Part shown: piece by piece, positions 8,435 through 17,011 of the stretch
Layout: each line of letters begins with the position of its first letter
Position numbering within the stretch: the first letter of the stretch is position 1
DNA from: an uncultured Methylopila sp.
Lineage (GTDB): Bacteria > Pseudomonadota > Alphaproteobacteria > Rhizobiales > Methylopilaceae
DNA: 64,000 nucleotides
Direction of reading: 5' to 3'
Assembly: GCA_902168115.1 (NCBI GenBank)
Contig: CABHPB010000014.1
Coordinates: forward strand, 1 to 64,000
Notes under the pieces: model-generated
The model's input: the letters and a program-made list of their open reading frames with translations, nothing else
What the model was told of the DNA's origin: nothing
Database searches by the model: none
Position numbers and translations under genes: made by a program

Positions 8435-8991
8435 AGGTCGAGGCGATACTTGTCGTGCCGTTCGCCCAGAATCTTGACGATCGGCATGCGCACAGCAGCG
8501 TCGAACTTGTCGATCGCGTCGTCTCCGCTCTGGGGATAGTCAGTCTCTCCCGTCCAATGCACGAGCAGCAGGTCGCCGCCGCGAGCGAGCGCCCGGTCGG
8601 TCCACCTTCCCGCAGCGTCGAGGTCTCCGTCGTCGAGGTAGTAAAGGACTTCGGACAGGACGATGAGGTCGAACGAGCCTTCCGGCGCCTCGCCGGGGAA
8701 GGAGCGTCGCTCGAACCAGGCGCCGCTCCCTCGCGCAGCGGCTCGAGCGAGCGCGGTTTCGCTGACGTCAATCGCAAGCAGGTCGAGCGTGTGCGCCGCA
8801 AGCCGTTCGGTCAGAACGCCGATGGCGCAGCCGACTTCCAGACCCATGCGATATTTTCGCGAACCGAGGGCTGCGACGGTTCGGTCGTATTTGGCTGCCT
8901 CGTAATCACTCGTCTCGAACCGCCACGGGTCGGGATCGGAGGCGAACATGTCCTCGAAGTATGAGCCCGGCAGGGTCGACCTACGCTGCAT
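8419..8991 (-). CDS. NodS-like SAM-dependent methyltransferase
   Basis: A 190-residue class I methyltransferase. The start SYFEDMFASDPDPWRFETSDYE and the SAM-binding LEVGCAIGVLTERLA match the NodS family, whose founding member N-methylates deacetylated chito-oligosaccharides in Nod-factor synthesis. Other SAM-fold landmarks follow (LLAIDVSETAL, FDLIVLSEVLYYL). Its neighbour at 8981 is a PIG-L deacetylase and the genes overlap by 11 bases, so a deacetylated amino sugar is a plausible acceptor; this is inference from context. Confidence 0.85.
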   Translation of the reverse strand: MQRRSTLPGSYFEDMFASDPDPWRFETSDYEAAKYDRTVAALGSRKYRMGLEVGCAIGVLTERLAAHTLDLLAIDVSETALARAAARGSGAWFERRSFPGEAPEGSFDLIVLSEVLYYLDDGDLDAAGRWTDRALARGGDLLLVHWTGETDYPQSGDDAIDKFDAAVRMPIVKILGERHDKYRLDLWRRV

Positions 8992-9670
8992 GACGCGACC
9001 TGACCGCGTAGAGCAGATCCGACGCCGACATCCTCCGGAGCCGCTCAGGGACGCGAAAGCCTTTTCCGTAGAGGGGCGTCATCTGGCTGCGATGCGCCGC
9101 CAGCGCCATGCGCCGCGGTCCAGTCGGAAGCGCTCCTGTGCGGAAGGCGCGCCCCGATGGCGGTCGGTCCGCCCAAACCACGTAATCGAACACAGTTACG
9201 GGACGGATGGCGCCCGCCGCCACATCGCGCGCAAGAGCCGCGACGGCTTGATGATCGCAATGCGGATCAAGCCCAGACGTCGCCGCGATGGCGTCCACAC
9301 GGCGCGTCCGGCAAAAGGCCTGCAGCCGTTGCTTGGCAAGACGCCACAATGGGTCCCGGCTGGCGGGGGGCGCGGCGTCCGGCCAGTCGAGAAAGATCGG
9401 CTCAGGAGCGCTCGGCGAAAGCCGTCGCAACGCGGAGCGGGCTTCGAAACGCCGGATCGCCGCGAGATCGCGAGGGCCATCGGTCCCATGCGAGGCGCAA
9501 CCATTGGTGACGAATGCGACACCTGCGAGCCGGCAGGCCGCCGACGCCTCCGTGATGAGAGCCCCTGCCCCGATCGTCTCGTCGTCGGCATGCGGCGCGA
9601 GCACGAGCCACCGGGCCTTCGCCCACCGGCTGCGGATCAACGGCGTCGGAAAGCAGGGGCCCCTCACCAC
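8981..9670 (-). CDS. PIG-L family N-deacetylase
   Basis: A 229-residue zinc deacetylase of the PIG-L/MshB/BshB group, which removes acetyl from N-acetylglucosamine-type sugars. The metal/catalytic motif reads PHADDE at residues 26-31 (usual form PHPDDE), and a second metal ligand region is LDPHCDHQAVAAL. The start is GTG at 9670, seven bases inside the acyl-CoA dehydrogenase-like gene. With glycosyltransferases and a NodS-like methyltransferase in the same operon, it should act on a glycoconjugate intermediate. Confidence 0.88.
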   Translation of the reverse strand: MVRGPCFPTPLIRSRWAKARWLVLAPHADDETIGAGALITEASAACRLAGVAFVTNGCASHGTDGPRDLAAIRRFEARSALRRLSPSAPEPIFLDWPDAAPPASRDPLWRLAKQRLQAFCRTRRVDAIAATSGLDPHCDHQAVAALARDVAAGAIRPVTVFDYVVWADRPPSGRAFRTGALPTGPRRMALAAHRSQMTPLYGKGFRVPERLRRMSASDLLYAVRSRHAA

Positions 9671-10773
9671 AGTTCATCTCCTTCGCCCCAGACGTCCCGC
9701 TCGATGAAGGCCTTGGCGGCTTCGTCCTTGGCGTGCTCGGGCCCCGCCTGGCGCAAATAGAGGCTGAGGTCCCGGATGATCTTGTCGATCCGGGAGCCGT
9801 CGATGGCGCTGCGCGTACCGACGATCCGGGCGCTGAGCTCCATCACGTCGAGGGCCGCGCGCTCGACGACCCCGCGCGCCATCAGCACGAAGGGCTTGGC
9901 GTCCGGCTGATCATCGGCCGCGCGATCGGCGGCTTCGCGGATCCACATATACGCGCCGCGCGCCGCCGCGACCGCATCGGCAAACTTGGCGCGCTGAAGC
10001 GGATCGTCGTGGGCGGCGTCGGACATCGCGTCGCGCGTTTCCGCAAGCAACGCTTCGACGCCGCCAAGCTGGACGGCGAGGAAGCGCCATGCGCCGGCCG
10101 TGAAGCGGGGTTCACGGTCGTAATCGCCGGCAGCTCCAAGGAGGTCTTCCTCGGAAGGCCGCAGTCCGATGAGGTCGTACGATCCGCTGATGGTGGCGCG
10201 CATGCCGCGAACCCGCCAACCCGAGATGTCCGCGCGCTCCCGCTGGTTTGCGCTGACGATCACCAGACGCCGCGCGCCCGAAGCCGGGCGCGCTGTCACG
10301 AGCGCCATATCAAGGCTGCCGGCGCCGGTCGCGAACCTTTTCGAGCCGCACAGCCGGCGACCGAAAGGATCATCCGCCAAGGTCACGCCCGGAGGTGGCT
10401 CCGTCGCCCACACCCCATAAAGGCGGCCGGCGTCGAGGTCCGCGGTGAGTCGGTCCTGCTGCGAAGGCGAACCATACCATTCGAACAGTTTCAGCGCGTT
10501 GACGTGCCCTTCGAAGATCCGGCCAAGGCTTAGATCGGCCCGCCCGACCAGACGCAGGGCGTGAAGAAGCGCACGATGTTCTTCATGCGGCGTGCCGAAC
10601 CTCTGGCCGCCGCAGGCAGGCGGCGCAAATGTCCGGTGCATGCCGCTTTTCACGAGCAGCGAGACGCTCTCGCTCGGCCAGCCGCCTTCGCGATCGTAGC
10701 GCGCGCCAAGCTCCGCCAGACGTCCGGAGAAGATCGAGAAATGAAGCGCGGTGGACGGGAGCTGGGTCATCAT
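9664..10773 (-). CDS. Acyl-CoA dehydrogenase-like flavoprotein
   Basis: A 369-residue protein of the acyl-CoA dehydrogenase superfamily, FAD-dependent enzymes that desaturate acyl thioesters or, in variants, oxidise amines and hydroxylate aromatics. Recognisable parts are the N-terminal helical domain, the middle beta-domain (YGVWATEPPPGVTL, GSKRFATGAG) and the C-terminal helical bundle ending DLSLYLRQAGPEHAKDEAAK. No canonical catalytic Glu context could be confirmed by eye. Its place inside a sugar-modifying operon suggests action on a lipid or sugar-linked acyl group rather than fatty-acid degradation. Confidence 0.8.
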   Translation of the reverse strand: MMTQLPSTALHFSIFSGRLAELGARYDREGGWPSESVSLLVKSGMHRTFAPPACGGQRFGTPHEEHRALLHALRLVGRADLSLGRIFEGHVNALKLFEWYGSPSQQDRLTADLDAGRLYGVWATEPPPGVTLADDPFGRRLCGSKRFATGAGSLDMALVTARPASGARRLVIVSANQRERADISGWRVRGMRATISGSYDLIGLRPSEEDLLGAAGDYDREPRFTAGAWRFLAVQLGGVEALLAETRDAMSDAAHDDPLQRAKFADAVAAARGAYMWIREAADRAADDQPDAKPFVLMARGVVERAALDVMELSARIVGTRSAIDGSRIDKIIRDLSLYLRQAGPEHAKDEAAKAFIERDVWGEGDELW

Positions 10774-11795
10774 CCCGCCTGCGCAAGGATGAACGCCGCG
10801 GCTTTCGACGATCCCAGCGGATCGTGAAAGCTCGCGATCCGGTATGTTTCAAGCGCTTCTGCTCGGCTGAGGATTAGAGGCCAATCCCTTGGCTCTGGCC
10901 ACGCCGGCAGCACGACGGCGGCGCCGGCTCTCTTTAGCGCGCGGGCCTTCGCCTGCTGCTCGCCAAACGGCCGATCTTCGGCAATGCAGACAAAAGGCCG
11001 AGCGCCGGCCGCCACAGCCGACAGGACACCGTCGCCCGCTCCGCCGACGAGGATCCCTCCACGCGCGATCGCGTCTTCCGCCTCGTCGACCCATCCGTCC
11101 ACAGTCAGATTGGCTGACGAAACAGCAGGCGGCGACACAGGTCCAATCACGCGCCACCGTCGATCGGGGGTCGCCGCCGCGGCGGACGCCAGATCATCCG
11201 GCGAGGCGCTCGTCCCGCCACGACCGAACGCCACGAGAACGACGTTGTCGATTTGCGTCTTGGCGATGGAGCTTGCTCCGAGACCGGGAAAGTACCGGGT
11301 CTTCTCCAGGACCCATCCCGGCGTGTCGAGCGTTTCGCAGCGGCGATCGAATGGAGCGATCAGGGCGCATGCGCCGCGGAATGCGTCGAGGTGAGCCTCG
11401 TCCCACCTCGCACCGGCGAGCCTGACATAGACCGTCGGTGTCGCGCACAGGCGGGCAAGCATCGCCATCTCCACGGACACGTCCACGATCATAAGCGCCG
11501 GGCGCGTCTCTGCGATCCACGCCGCGACCGTCCGCACACGCTCGCGGACGCCGGCATGATGAACCGGCGCGTAATGCAGCGCAGCGGGTCGATCATCGGT
11601 TCCGTCACAGCCGTCGAAACGGCCGCCGTCCGAAATGCGGTCATCGGGCAGATCGACTGTTTCGAACGGTCCACGAAGTGCGGCGACGCCGGTTCCGATC
11701 AAGGTCAGGCGATCTGGCGCCTGGGCGGCGATCGCCATCGCGCGACGGCGGTGACCCTCGCCATGGTGATGGACGTAATATCCGATCGCACTCAT
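10770..11795 (-). CDS. MurG/UGT-like glycosyltransferase (GT-B)
   Basis: A 341-residue GT-B fold protein. It begins MSAIGYYVHHHGEGHRRRAM, the glycine/histidine-rich loop seen at the N-terminus of MurG-like and EryCIII-like enzymes, and has the C-terminal donor site ARGGILVGGAGDGVLSAVAAG. The ATG at 11795 overlaps the stop of the upstream GT2 gene (ATGA). The stop overlaps the next gene by four bases. Substrate unknown; cytoplasmic. Confidence 0.82.
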   Translation of the reverse strand: MSAIGYYVHHHGEGHRRRAMAIAAQAPDRLTLIGTGVAALRGPFETVDLPDDRISDGGRFDGCDGTDDRPAALHYAPVHHAGVRERVRTVAAWIAETRPALMIVDVSVEMAMLARLCATPTVYVRLAGARWDEAHLDAFRGACALIAPFDRRCETLDTPGWVLEKTRYFPGLGASSIAKTQIDNVVLVAFGRGGTSASPDDLASAAAATPDRRWRVIGPVSPPAVSSANLTVDGWVDEAEDAIARGGILVGGAGDGVLSAVAAGARPFVCIAEDRPFGEQQAKARALKRAGAAVVLPAWPEPRDWPLILSRAEALETYRIASFHDPLGSSKAAAFILAQAG

Positions 11796-12736
11796 GCGGC
11801 GGCCTCGACCGACGCCGGAGCGAGCAGCACATCGCACGCCATGGGAGGCGCTTCCGCTTCCAGGCTGGCCACGGCGGCATCGCCGCCGCGCATCCGCGCC
11901 TCCCGACGCTGGATCGAGCGAATCCTCCACTGATCGAGCGAGGGGACCATCATCGCCGAGGACCCGCCGTTCGCCAGCGCGCCCATCTTCACGGCCATGC
12001 CGCCGGACGCTCTTGCATCGGTTCGCGGCGAAACGCGCGTCCAGACATCGATGGGATGGGCCAGCCGAAACCCTTTCTCGCGCGCCCTAAGCACGAAGGA
12101 GATATCCTCGCCGGTCGGGATCGGCGGTATGCCCCCGACGGCGTCGTAGGCCGCGATCGTGACGCCGAGGCTCGCGCCGGTATGGTCGCCGTGACGAGGG
12201 GGCGGATCCCAAGGCACAGGATCGCCCCGATCCTCGATCGCCCGGACCGCCCGCCAATACGCCGCAAGCGTGTCCCACTTTGACCGGATCAAGGGGCTGA
12301 CCGCCTCGGCGTCGTCGAGCACAAGCGCCCCGCCGACCAGCTCGACGCCCCTGTCGATCGCTTCGACGTTTCGCCTGACCCAGTCCGCGGGCGGCCGCGC
12401 ATCCGCGTCAGCCGAGAGCAGCACGGCCCGTTTGTCGGCGCTGAGAAGCTCGACGCCGACGTCCATCGCGCGCCGTCGGGCGGAGCCGGCATGGGCCGTC
12501 TCGGGAGCAAACGTGCGCTCGTCGATATGAATCGCCAGCTTACCGCGGAGACGCCGCGCCAGTTCATCGACCACTGCCCGCGAATGGTCGGTCGTGTTGT
12601 TCAGCGCGACGACGACAGGCAGAAGGCCGGGCCAGTCCTGCGCGAACAGCGACTGAAGCAGCGTCGGCAAGCGCTCGGCCTCGTCGCGCGCCGGCACGCA
12701 GACGCACACTCGGCGGGTGAATAGGTCGCCGCTCAT
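11792..12736 (-). CDS. Family 2 glycosyltransferase
   Basis: A 314-residue GT2 enzyme. The N-terminus CVCVPARDEAERLPTLLQSL is the typical nucleotide-sugar entry and LSADADARPPADW carries the metal-binding D-A-D. The segment GIPPIPTGEDISFVLRAREKG has the acidic ED of the acceptor site. There are no membrane helices. It overlaps the genes on both sides by four bases, so it is part of one translationally coupled operon. Confidence 0.87.
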   Translation of the reverse strand: MSGDLFTRRVCVCVPARDEAERLPTLLQSLFAQDWPGLLPVVVALNNTTDHSRAVVDELARRLRGKLAIHIDERTFAPETAHAGSARRRAMDVGVELLSADKRAVLLSADADARPPADWVRRNVEAIDRGVELVGGALVLDDAEAVSPLIRSKWDTLAAYWRAVRAIEDRGDPVPWDPPPRHGDHTGASLGVTIAAYDAVGGIPPIPTGEDISFVLRAREKGFRLAHPIDVWTRVSPRTDARASGGMAVKMGALANGGSSAMMVPSLDQWRIRSIQRREARMRGGDAAVASLEAEAPPMACDVLLAPASVEAAA

Positions 12737-13833
12737 TCGGCCGCCACCAGCCTTACCGGCGGCTGCTGGGCGACGGGGGCGTTCTCGGCGACGATGCGTT
12801 CGTAGAGGCGCTCATAGACCGTGATCATAAGTTCGGCATCGCAGTGATGCTCGGCGCGAAGCCGGCACCTGCCCCGGTCGAGCATCTGAGCCTTCATGGC
12901 CGCCTGTGCGAGCGCGCTTGCGTCCCCCGGCGCCGCGAGCACGCCGCAGGTCTTATCCACAACCTCCGCTATCGCTCCGCGCGCGAAGCCGGCGACAGGC
13001 GTTCCGCAGGCCAGCGCTTCGGCGGCGACCAGGCCATAGGGCTCCTCCCAGCATGGCGTGAAGAGAAGCACGCGAGCGCCCCCCACCACCTCGGCGAGTT
13101 CAGAATGGGTAAGATGTCCGAGATGGATCGCGCCCGCTCCGAGCCGCGGCCGGATCTCCCGTTCAAAATAATCCGGATCTGCGACGGGACCGGCGATGCG
13201 CAGCTCGACGCCAGCGATCCGCGCCGCATCGATCGCAAGGTGGAGGCCCTTTTCGGGAACGATCCGGCCAGACCAGGCGAAATAGGGCTCCGACGCCGGC
13301 TGCTCCCAATAGCGGAACCGTCGGAGGTCAATGCCGTTCAGCACGACGCCCTTCACCGGCGCGATCGGCGCCCACGTCTGACGCAGCGCGTCAGATACCG
13401 CCACGAAGGTCGAGCGGGACGATCGGCACAGTCTGACGCCGCTTTCGAGCCAGCAGAAGGGCGGCGTATGCAAGGTTGTCAGCATCGGCGTCGCGATCGC
13501 GTCGGCCATCGCGACAGGCAGGTAATGGAGCGAGTTGTTGTGTACGACGTCGAGGCGACGGCCCCGCAGGTCGTTCATCAGCTTGAGATAAGCGTGGTGC
13601 TCGCGGAAGAAGGCGATGTCCGTCGCTTCCGCGACGCCGACCTCCCGGATCGCGGTCTCTTCGCAGATCGGCTCGACCCCAACTGCAGGATCGGACCCAT
13701 TAGATGCGAAGACTACGACGTCATGACCCCGGCCGCGCAGGCCGCCCGCCAGCAGATGGGTATGCGTTTCAAGCCCGCCGGCAAACGGTTCGCCGATCCG
13801 GTGCTTCAAATGCGCGATGATGCCAATACGCAA
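12733..13833 (-). CDS. Family 4 glycosyltransferase
   Basis: A 366-residue GT-B retaining enzyme. It starts at TTG 13833 (MRIGIIAHLKHRIGEPFAGG), a normal GT4 N-terminus with the glycine-rich donor loop; the frame is open further upstream but that part is not GT-like. The C-terminal domain has FAWSGRIVPEKGLHLAIDAA and the E-x7-E motif in PCWEEPYGLVAAEALACG. It is the first gene of the operon that runs to 7598, 58 bases after a YciE-type gene. MshA and BshA, which begin thiol-cofactor pathways with PIG-L partners, are also GT4 enzymes. Confidence 0.88.
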   Translation of the reverse strand: MRIGIIAHLKHRIGEPFAGGLETHTHLLAGGLRGRGHDVVVFASNGSDPAVGVEPICEETAIREVGVAEATDIAFFREHHAYLKLMNDLRGRRLDVVHNNSLHYLPVAMADAIATPMLTTLHTPPFCWLESGVRLCRSSRSTFVAVSDALRQTWAPIAPVKGVVLNGIDLRRFRYWEQPASEPYFAWSGRIVPEKGLHLAIDAARIAGVELRIAGPVADPDYFEREIRPRLGAGAIHLGHLTHSELAEVVGGARVLLFTPCWEEPYGLVAAEALACGTPVAGFARGAIAEVVDKTCGVLAAPGDASALAQAAMKAQMLDRGRCRLRAEHHCDAELMITVYERLYERIVAENAPVAQQPPVRLVAAE

Positions 13834-13891
13834 AGCGACGCCTGCCCTTTCTCGAAGATCGAACGCGCAAAAACCCGCGCAAGCAGATCGC

Positions 13892-14371
13892 TCAGACGGC
13901 GAGTTGTCCCGCGATCTTCGTGAGGCGCTCGTCGGCCGCCTTTTCCTCCTCCAACGTCTTCTGAAGAAGCGGTGTCGCCTCGTCGTAGCCAAGCTTCTCC
14001 GACCAGGCCCTCAGCATCCCATATCGAGCCATCTCGTAATGCTCGACAGCTTGCGCGCAGCCGATCAGCACGTCGTCCGACGCTGGCGAGTCGCTGAAAT
14101 CCTCGAGATCCTCTTCCATCTCGGAGACGATTCCCTGCATCGCTTCACAGGTCTTTGCCCGCGGCGCCTTGCCGATGATGTCGAAGATTTCGCCGAGCCG
14201 CTCGATCTGTGTCTCGGTCTCTTCAAGATGCTCCTGAAACGCCCGCTTGAGGTCGAGCTCCTTGGCGGCCTTCGCCGCTTTCTTGAGCGCCCGCGCGGAC
14301 GCTCTCTCGGCGAAAAGCACGTCCTTCAGCGTTTCTTGGAACGCGTCCGCGAGCGTCTTGGTCGTCGCCAT
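13892..14371 (-). CDS. YciE/YciF-type ferritin-like protein (DUF892)
   Basis: A 159-residue four-helix bundle of the DUF892 family, stress-induced cytoplasmic proteins related to ferritins. The helices carry the conserved LKDVLFAERASARALKK, HLEETETQIERL, TCEAMQGIVSEMEE and CAQAVEHYEMARYG, in which the Glu and His residues are the expected metal ligands. ATG 14371 is preceded by a GGGAG. A paralogue lies at 55023-55523. It directly precedes the glycosyltransferase operon on the same strand. Confidence 0.92.
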   Translation of the reverse strand: MATTKTLADAFQETLKDVLFAERASARALKKAAKAAKELDLKRAFQEHLEETETQIERLGEIFDIIGKAPRAKTCEAMQGIVSEMEEDLEDFSDSPASDDVLIGCAQAVEHYEMARYGMLRAWSEKLGYDEATPLLQKTLEEEKAADERLTKIAGQLAV

Positions 14372-14489
14372 CTGGCTTGTCTCCCTCAACCGTTTGAGTC
14401 GGGGAGTCGCCGTCGCGTTCGCTTGTTCCAATCGCGGGGCTCGGAATCGTACGCTTGGGTGCGGCCGGGCTGATTTGCGCCGAGTATCG

Positions 14490-14738
14490 TTATACCGGGA
14501 TAAAGTCCGCGATCTGGAGCGCGATCCAGCGCTCGGCTGCGGCCAGGTTGGCGAACAACGGAGGCTTGGTGCTGTCGACGCCGTTGAAGCCGGCCTCGAG
14601 GCTCCATTGCCCGATCGCCGGCCCGTGGTTGGGATCGTCCAGCCGGACGAGCACCGCGACGAGCTTTCCGCCATGAAGCACAAGTCGGCCGTCCTCGTCG
14701 GCCGAGCCCGTCGCCACTCTGATCGGCTGGAACTCCAT
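14490..14738 (-). CDS. Small conserved hypothetical protein
   Basis: An 82-residue cytoplasmic protein from ATG 14738, which overlaps the stop of the Crp/Fnr gene in a TGATG arrangement. The sequence (VATGSADEDGRLVLHGGKLV, then a C-terminal helix LFANLAAAERWIALQIADF) looks folded, with a beta-rich first half. I do not recognise the family. The overlap implies coupled translation with the regulator. Confidence 0.7.
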   Translation of the reverse strand: MEFQPIRVATGSADEDGRLVLHGGKLVAVLVRLDDPNHGPAIGQWSLEAGFNGVDSTKPPLFANLAAAERWIALQIADFIPV

Positions 14739-15400
14739 CAGGAATGGTCCTCTCGATCTTGCCTGAAATGGAGGTAGCCCGGATCGAAGTCGGCGAAAGC
14801 CTTCAGGGCCGGCACATCGGGAATGACGATTTCGCGCCCTGACGACTGGATCAGGTTCGCGCCCCGCAACCTCTGCAGCGCTCGATTCACCGACACGGTC
14901 GTCAGTCCGACCGTGTCGCCGAGCTCGCTCTGGGACAGCTCTAGCTTGAAGCTGTCGGCTGTCGCCTGCCCTACGACCTGCAGTCGCACCAGAAGTTCGC
15001 AAAGAATATGAGCGACGCGAGCGCTCGGGGTCCGTCGCCCCATATTGACGAGCCACTCGCGCAGGATCGATCCGTTGACCAGTTCCGACCACCAGAGAGC
15101 GCGCGCCAGCGCCGGCCGCGAGGTCAGCATCAGAATGTGGTCTTCGGTCAACTGGGCGACCTGGCAAGGCGTCCGCGCCGCCATGCCGTGGTCCATCTTG
15201 TCCAGAAGAAAGCCATAGAGGTCGCAGAAGTCGCCGGGCACCAGGTAGCCGATGATCTGGCGCTTGCCGTCCGGCAGCGTCTTGTAGCGAAATCCGTGGC
15301 CCTCAATGATTACGTGCACGACGTCGGTGTGGTCGCCTTCGCGAACGATGTCCTCGCCGGCTTTCAACGATTTTCCGCGCCCCACCACGGCGTGCAGCAA
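14738..15400 (-). CDS. Crp/Fnr-family transcription regulator
   Basis: About 220 residues: a cyclic-nucleotide-like sensor domain (LKAGEDIVREGDHTDVVHVI, then GDFCDLYGFLLDKMDHGM) and a C-terminal winged helix with LSQSELGDTVGLTTVSVNRALQRLRGANLI as the recognition region. No N-terminal cysteine cluster for an iron-sulphur centre is visible, so it is not a classical Fnr. The frame stays open and Crp-like (KLEALHPLPEEDKK) for some 20 codons before the TTG at 15400, with only CTG as a possible earlier start, so the exact N-terminus is uncertain. Genes downstream are stress-related. Confidence 0.9.
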   Translation of the reverse strand: MLHAVVGRGKSLKAGEDIVREGDHTDVVHVIIEGHGFRYKTLPDGKRQIIGYLVPGDFCDLYGFLLDKMDHGMAARTPCQVAQLTEDHILMLTSRPALARALWWSELVNGSILREWLVNMGRRTPSARVAHILCELLVRLQVVGQATADSFKLELSQSELGDTVGLTTVSVNRALQRLRGANLIQSSGREIVIPDVPALKAFADFDPGYLHFRQDREDHS

Positions 15401-15738
15401 CTTCTTGTCTTCCTCGGGAAGGGGATGAAGCGCTTCGAGCTTTCCGATGATGGCTGTTGACAGGTTTCGCCCCCGGCTGGGTCAATCGGGACGCATTGTT
15501 CGTCCCAGAAATCTTCATCTCAAACGACCGAAAACAGGTTTCGTGCCATCGGCCCCCAAAATCCGATAACGCGGCGCGACGTTGTTATACGCGTATAATC
15601 AAGACGCCCGCCCGACCGGACGCGAAGTTGGATGGCCCTCGTTTTTCCGGCGTCCGACGCATTGACCCGGCGATCCCTTCCCTATCTCGCGCGCCGTGGC
15701 CCGTCGTGTCGCGCCACTGAAAAACAGGGAAAAACGGG
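15401..15738. other. Divergent intergenic region
   Basis: Contains the upstream region of the Crp/Fnr gene (minus) and of the hypothetical gene at 15739 (plus). An AT-rich patch near 15583-15600 (GTTATACGCGTATAAT) is palindromic and could be a -10 box or an operator. No coding sequence is evident. Confidence 0.4.
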
Positions 15739-16071
15739 ATGCGCGAAGATCGAGTCGATGCGCCGGACGCCGAGCACTTCGGAGCCGGCGCGCTCGCCGC
15801 CGCCGTGGCCGAATTGTGTGACCTGGCGCGAGCCGATCCCGATGGGCTGGATAGATGCGATCAGATCATGCAGCGCTTCGAGAAAACCGCGCTCGATCGC
15901 CGACAGCGCGCTTCGTCGGTCTCGGCGCTTCACCTGGCCGTCAACAAGCGGATGCCTGTCTGCGCCGCGAAAGCGCATGTGAACGCTCGATTGACGCAGC
16001 GCATGATGACGTTGCAGCGCGAAGGACGCTTTGACGCTTCGACAAACGCGCGGCTCGCCTTCTCTCGATGA
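15739..16071 (+). CDS. Hypothetical protein
   Basis: A 110-residue frame from ATG 15739 with GGG four bases before it. It is helical and polar, with AVAELCDLARADPDGLDRCD and a basic C-terminal half. It does not resemble a family I know. Good GC bias at third positions and its own upstream space favour a real gene; the opposite strand has only a shorter frame. Confidence 0.45.
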   Translation: MREDRVDAPDAEHFGAGALAAAVAELCDLARADPDGLDRCDQIMQRFEKTALDRRQRASSVSALHLAVNKRMPVCAAKAHVNARLTQRMMTLQREGRFDASTNARLAFSR

Positions 16072-16074
16072 CCT

Positions 16075-16929
16075 TCACACCACCGTCTGTCCGCCCGCGA
16101 TCGTAAGAAGCGCGCCGGAGGTGTAGCTCGCCTCGTCGGAGGCCAGCATCACGTAGGCCGATGCAAGCTCGGCGGGTTGGCCGGGACGTCCCATCGGCGT
16201 CTTCGATCCGAACGTCTCGACCGCCTCGGGCGGCATGCCGGCCGGGATGAACGGCGTCCAGATCGGTCCAGGCAGCACGGCGTTCACGCGAATGCCCCTG
16301 TCGGCGAGCAACTGCGCGAGCCCGACAGTCAGGGTCGCGATCGCGCCTTTGGTGGTCGCGTAGGGCAGCAGCTGCGGCGACGGATCCTTCGAGTTGACCG
16401 AGGCAGTGTTGATGATCGAGCCGCCCGGCTTCATCCGCGCGACCGCGAGCTGGGTCAGATGGAAGGTCGCGTGGACGTTGACGTCGAATGTCCTGGTCCA
16501 CTCCTCGAGCGAGACCTCGTCGATGGACTGGAAGGGCTTCTGGTAGGCCGCGTTGTTGACAAGGATGTCCAGGCCGCCAAGCTCTGATACCGCGCGCTCC
16601 ACGACTTCCACGCGAAACCCAACATCGGAAACGTCGCCTGGCGCCATGACGGCCTTGCGGCCTGCCTCCTCGATGTGGCGGCGGCAGGTCGAGCCGCTCT
16701 CGGCAGGCAGATGGACAACCAGCAGATCTGCGCCTTCCCGCGCGAACGCGATCGCGACGGCGAGCCCGATGCCGCTATCCCCGCCCGTGATGATCGCCCT
16801 CTTCCCCTCGAGCCTGCCGGAGCCCTTGTAGCTCGTCTCTCCATGGTCGGGCCGCGGATCCATCTTCTCGGTCAGCCCCGGAAAGGATTGCGGCTGCCGC
16901 GGGAATGGCGGCGACGGGAAACGCCTCAT
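16075..16929 (-). CDS. Short-chain dehydrogenase/reductase (general-stress YdaD/YghA type)
   Basis: A 284-residue NAD(P)-dependent oxidoreductase. It shows the cofactor loop TGGDSGIG, the NNAA motif (LDILVNNAAYQKP), the catalytic Ser (INTASVNS) and YATTK. The long N-terminal extension (FPRQPQSFPGLTEKMDPRPDHGE) is typical of the stress-induced YghA/YdaD subgroup, which reduces aldehydes or ketones of unclear identity. The ATG has AGGAG six bases upstream. It diverges from the molybdoenzyme gene at 17012. Confidence 0.9.
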   Translation of the reverse strand: MRRFPSPPFPRQPQSFPGLTEKMDPRPDHGETSYKGSGRLEGKRAIITGGDSGIGLAVAIAFAREGADLLVVHLPAESGSTCRRHIEEAGRKAVMAPGDVSDVGFRVEVVERAVSELGGLDILVNNAAYQKPFQSIDEVSLEEWTRTFDVNVHATFHLTQLAVARMKPGGSIINTASVNSKDPSPQLLPYATTKGAIATLTVGLAQLLADRGIRVNAVLPGPIWTPFIPAGMPPEAVETFGSKTPMGRPGQPAELASAYVMLASDEASYTSGALLTIAGGQTVV

Positions 16930-16952
16930 CACGTGCTCCTCTGGTCAGAAGC

Positions 16953-16977
16953 GGAACGACATGCGGCCAGCTTTGTT
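16953..16977 (+). promoter_or_regulatory. EcfG-type general stress promoter
   Basis: GGAAC at 16953-16957 is followed after 17 bases by GTT at 16975-16977, matching the EcfG consensus except for T in place of C at the start of the -10 box. It lies 35 bases before the start of the molybdoenzyme gene at 17012, a normal distance. Confidence 0.65.
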
Positions 16978-17011
16978 CAATCGCCGAAGCGACTTCAGCA
17001 GAGGTAGCGAA

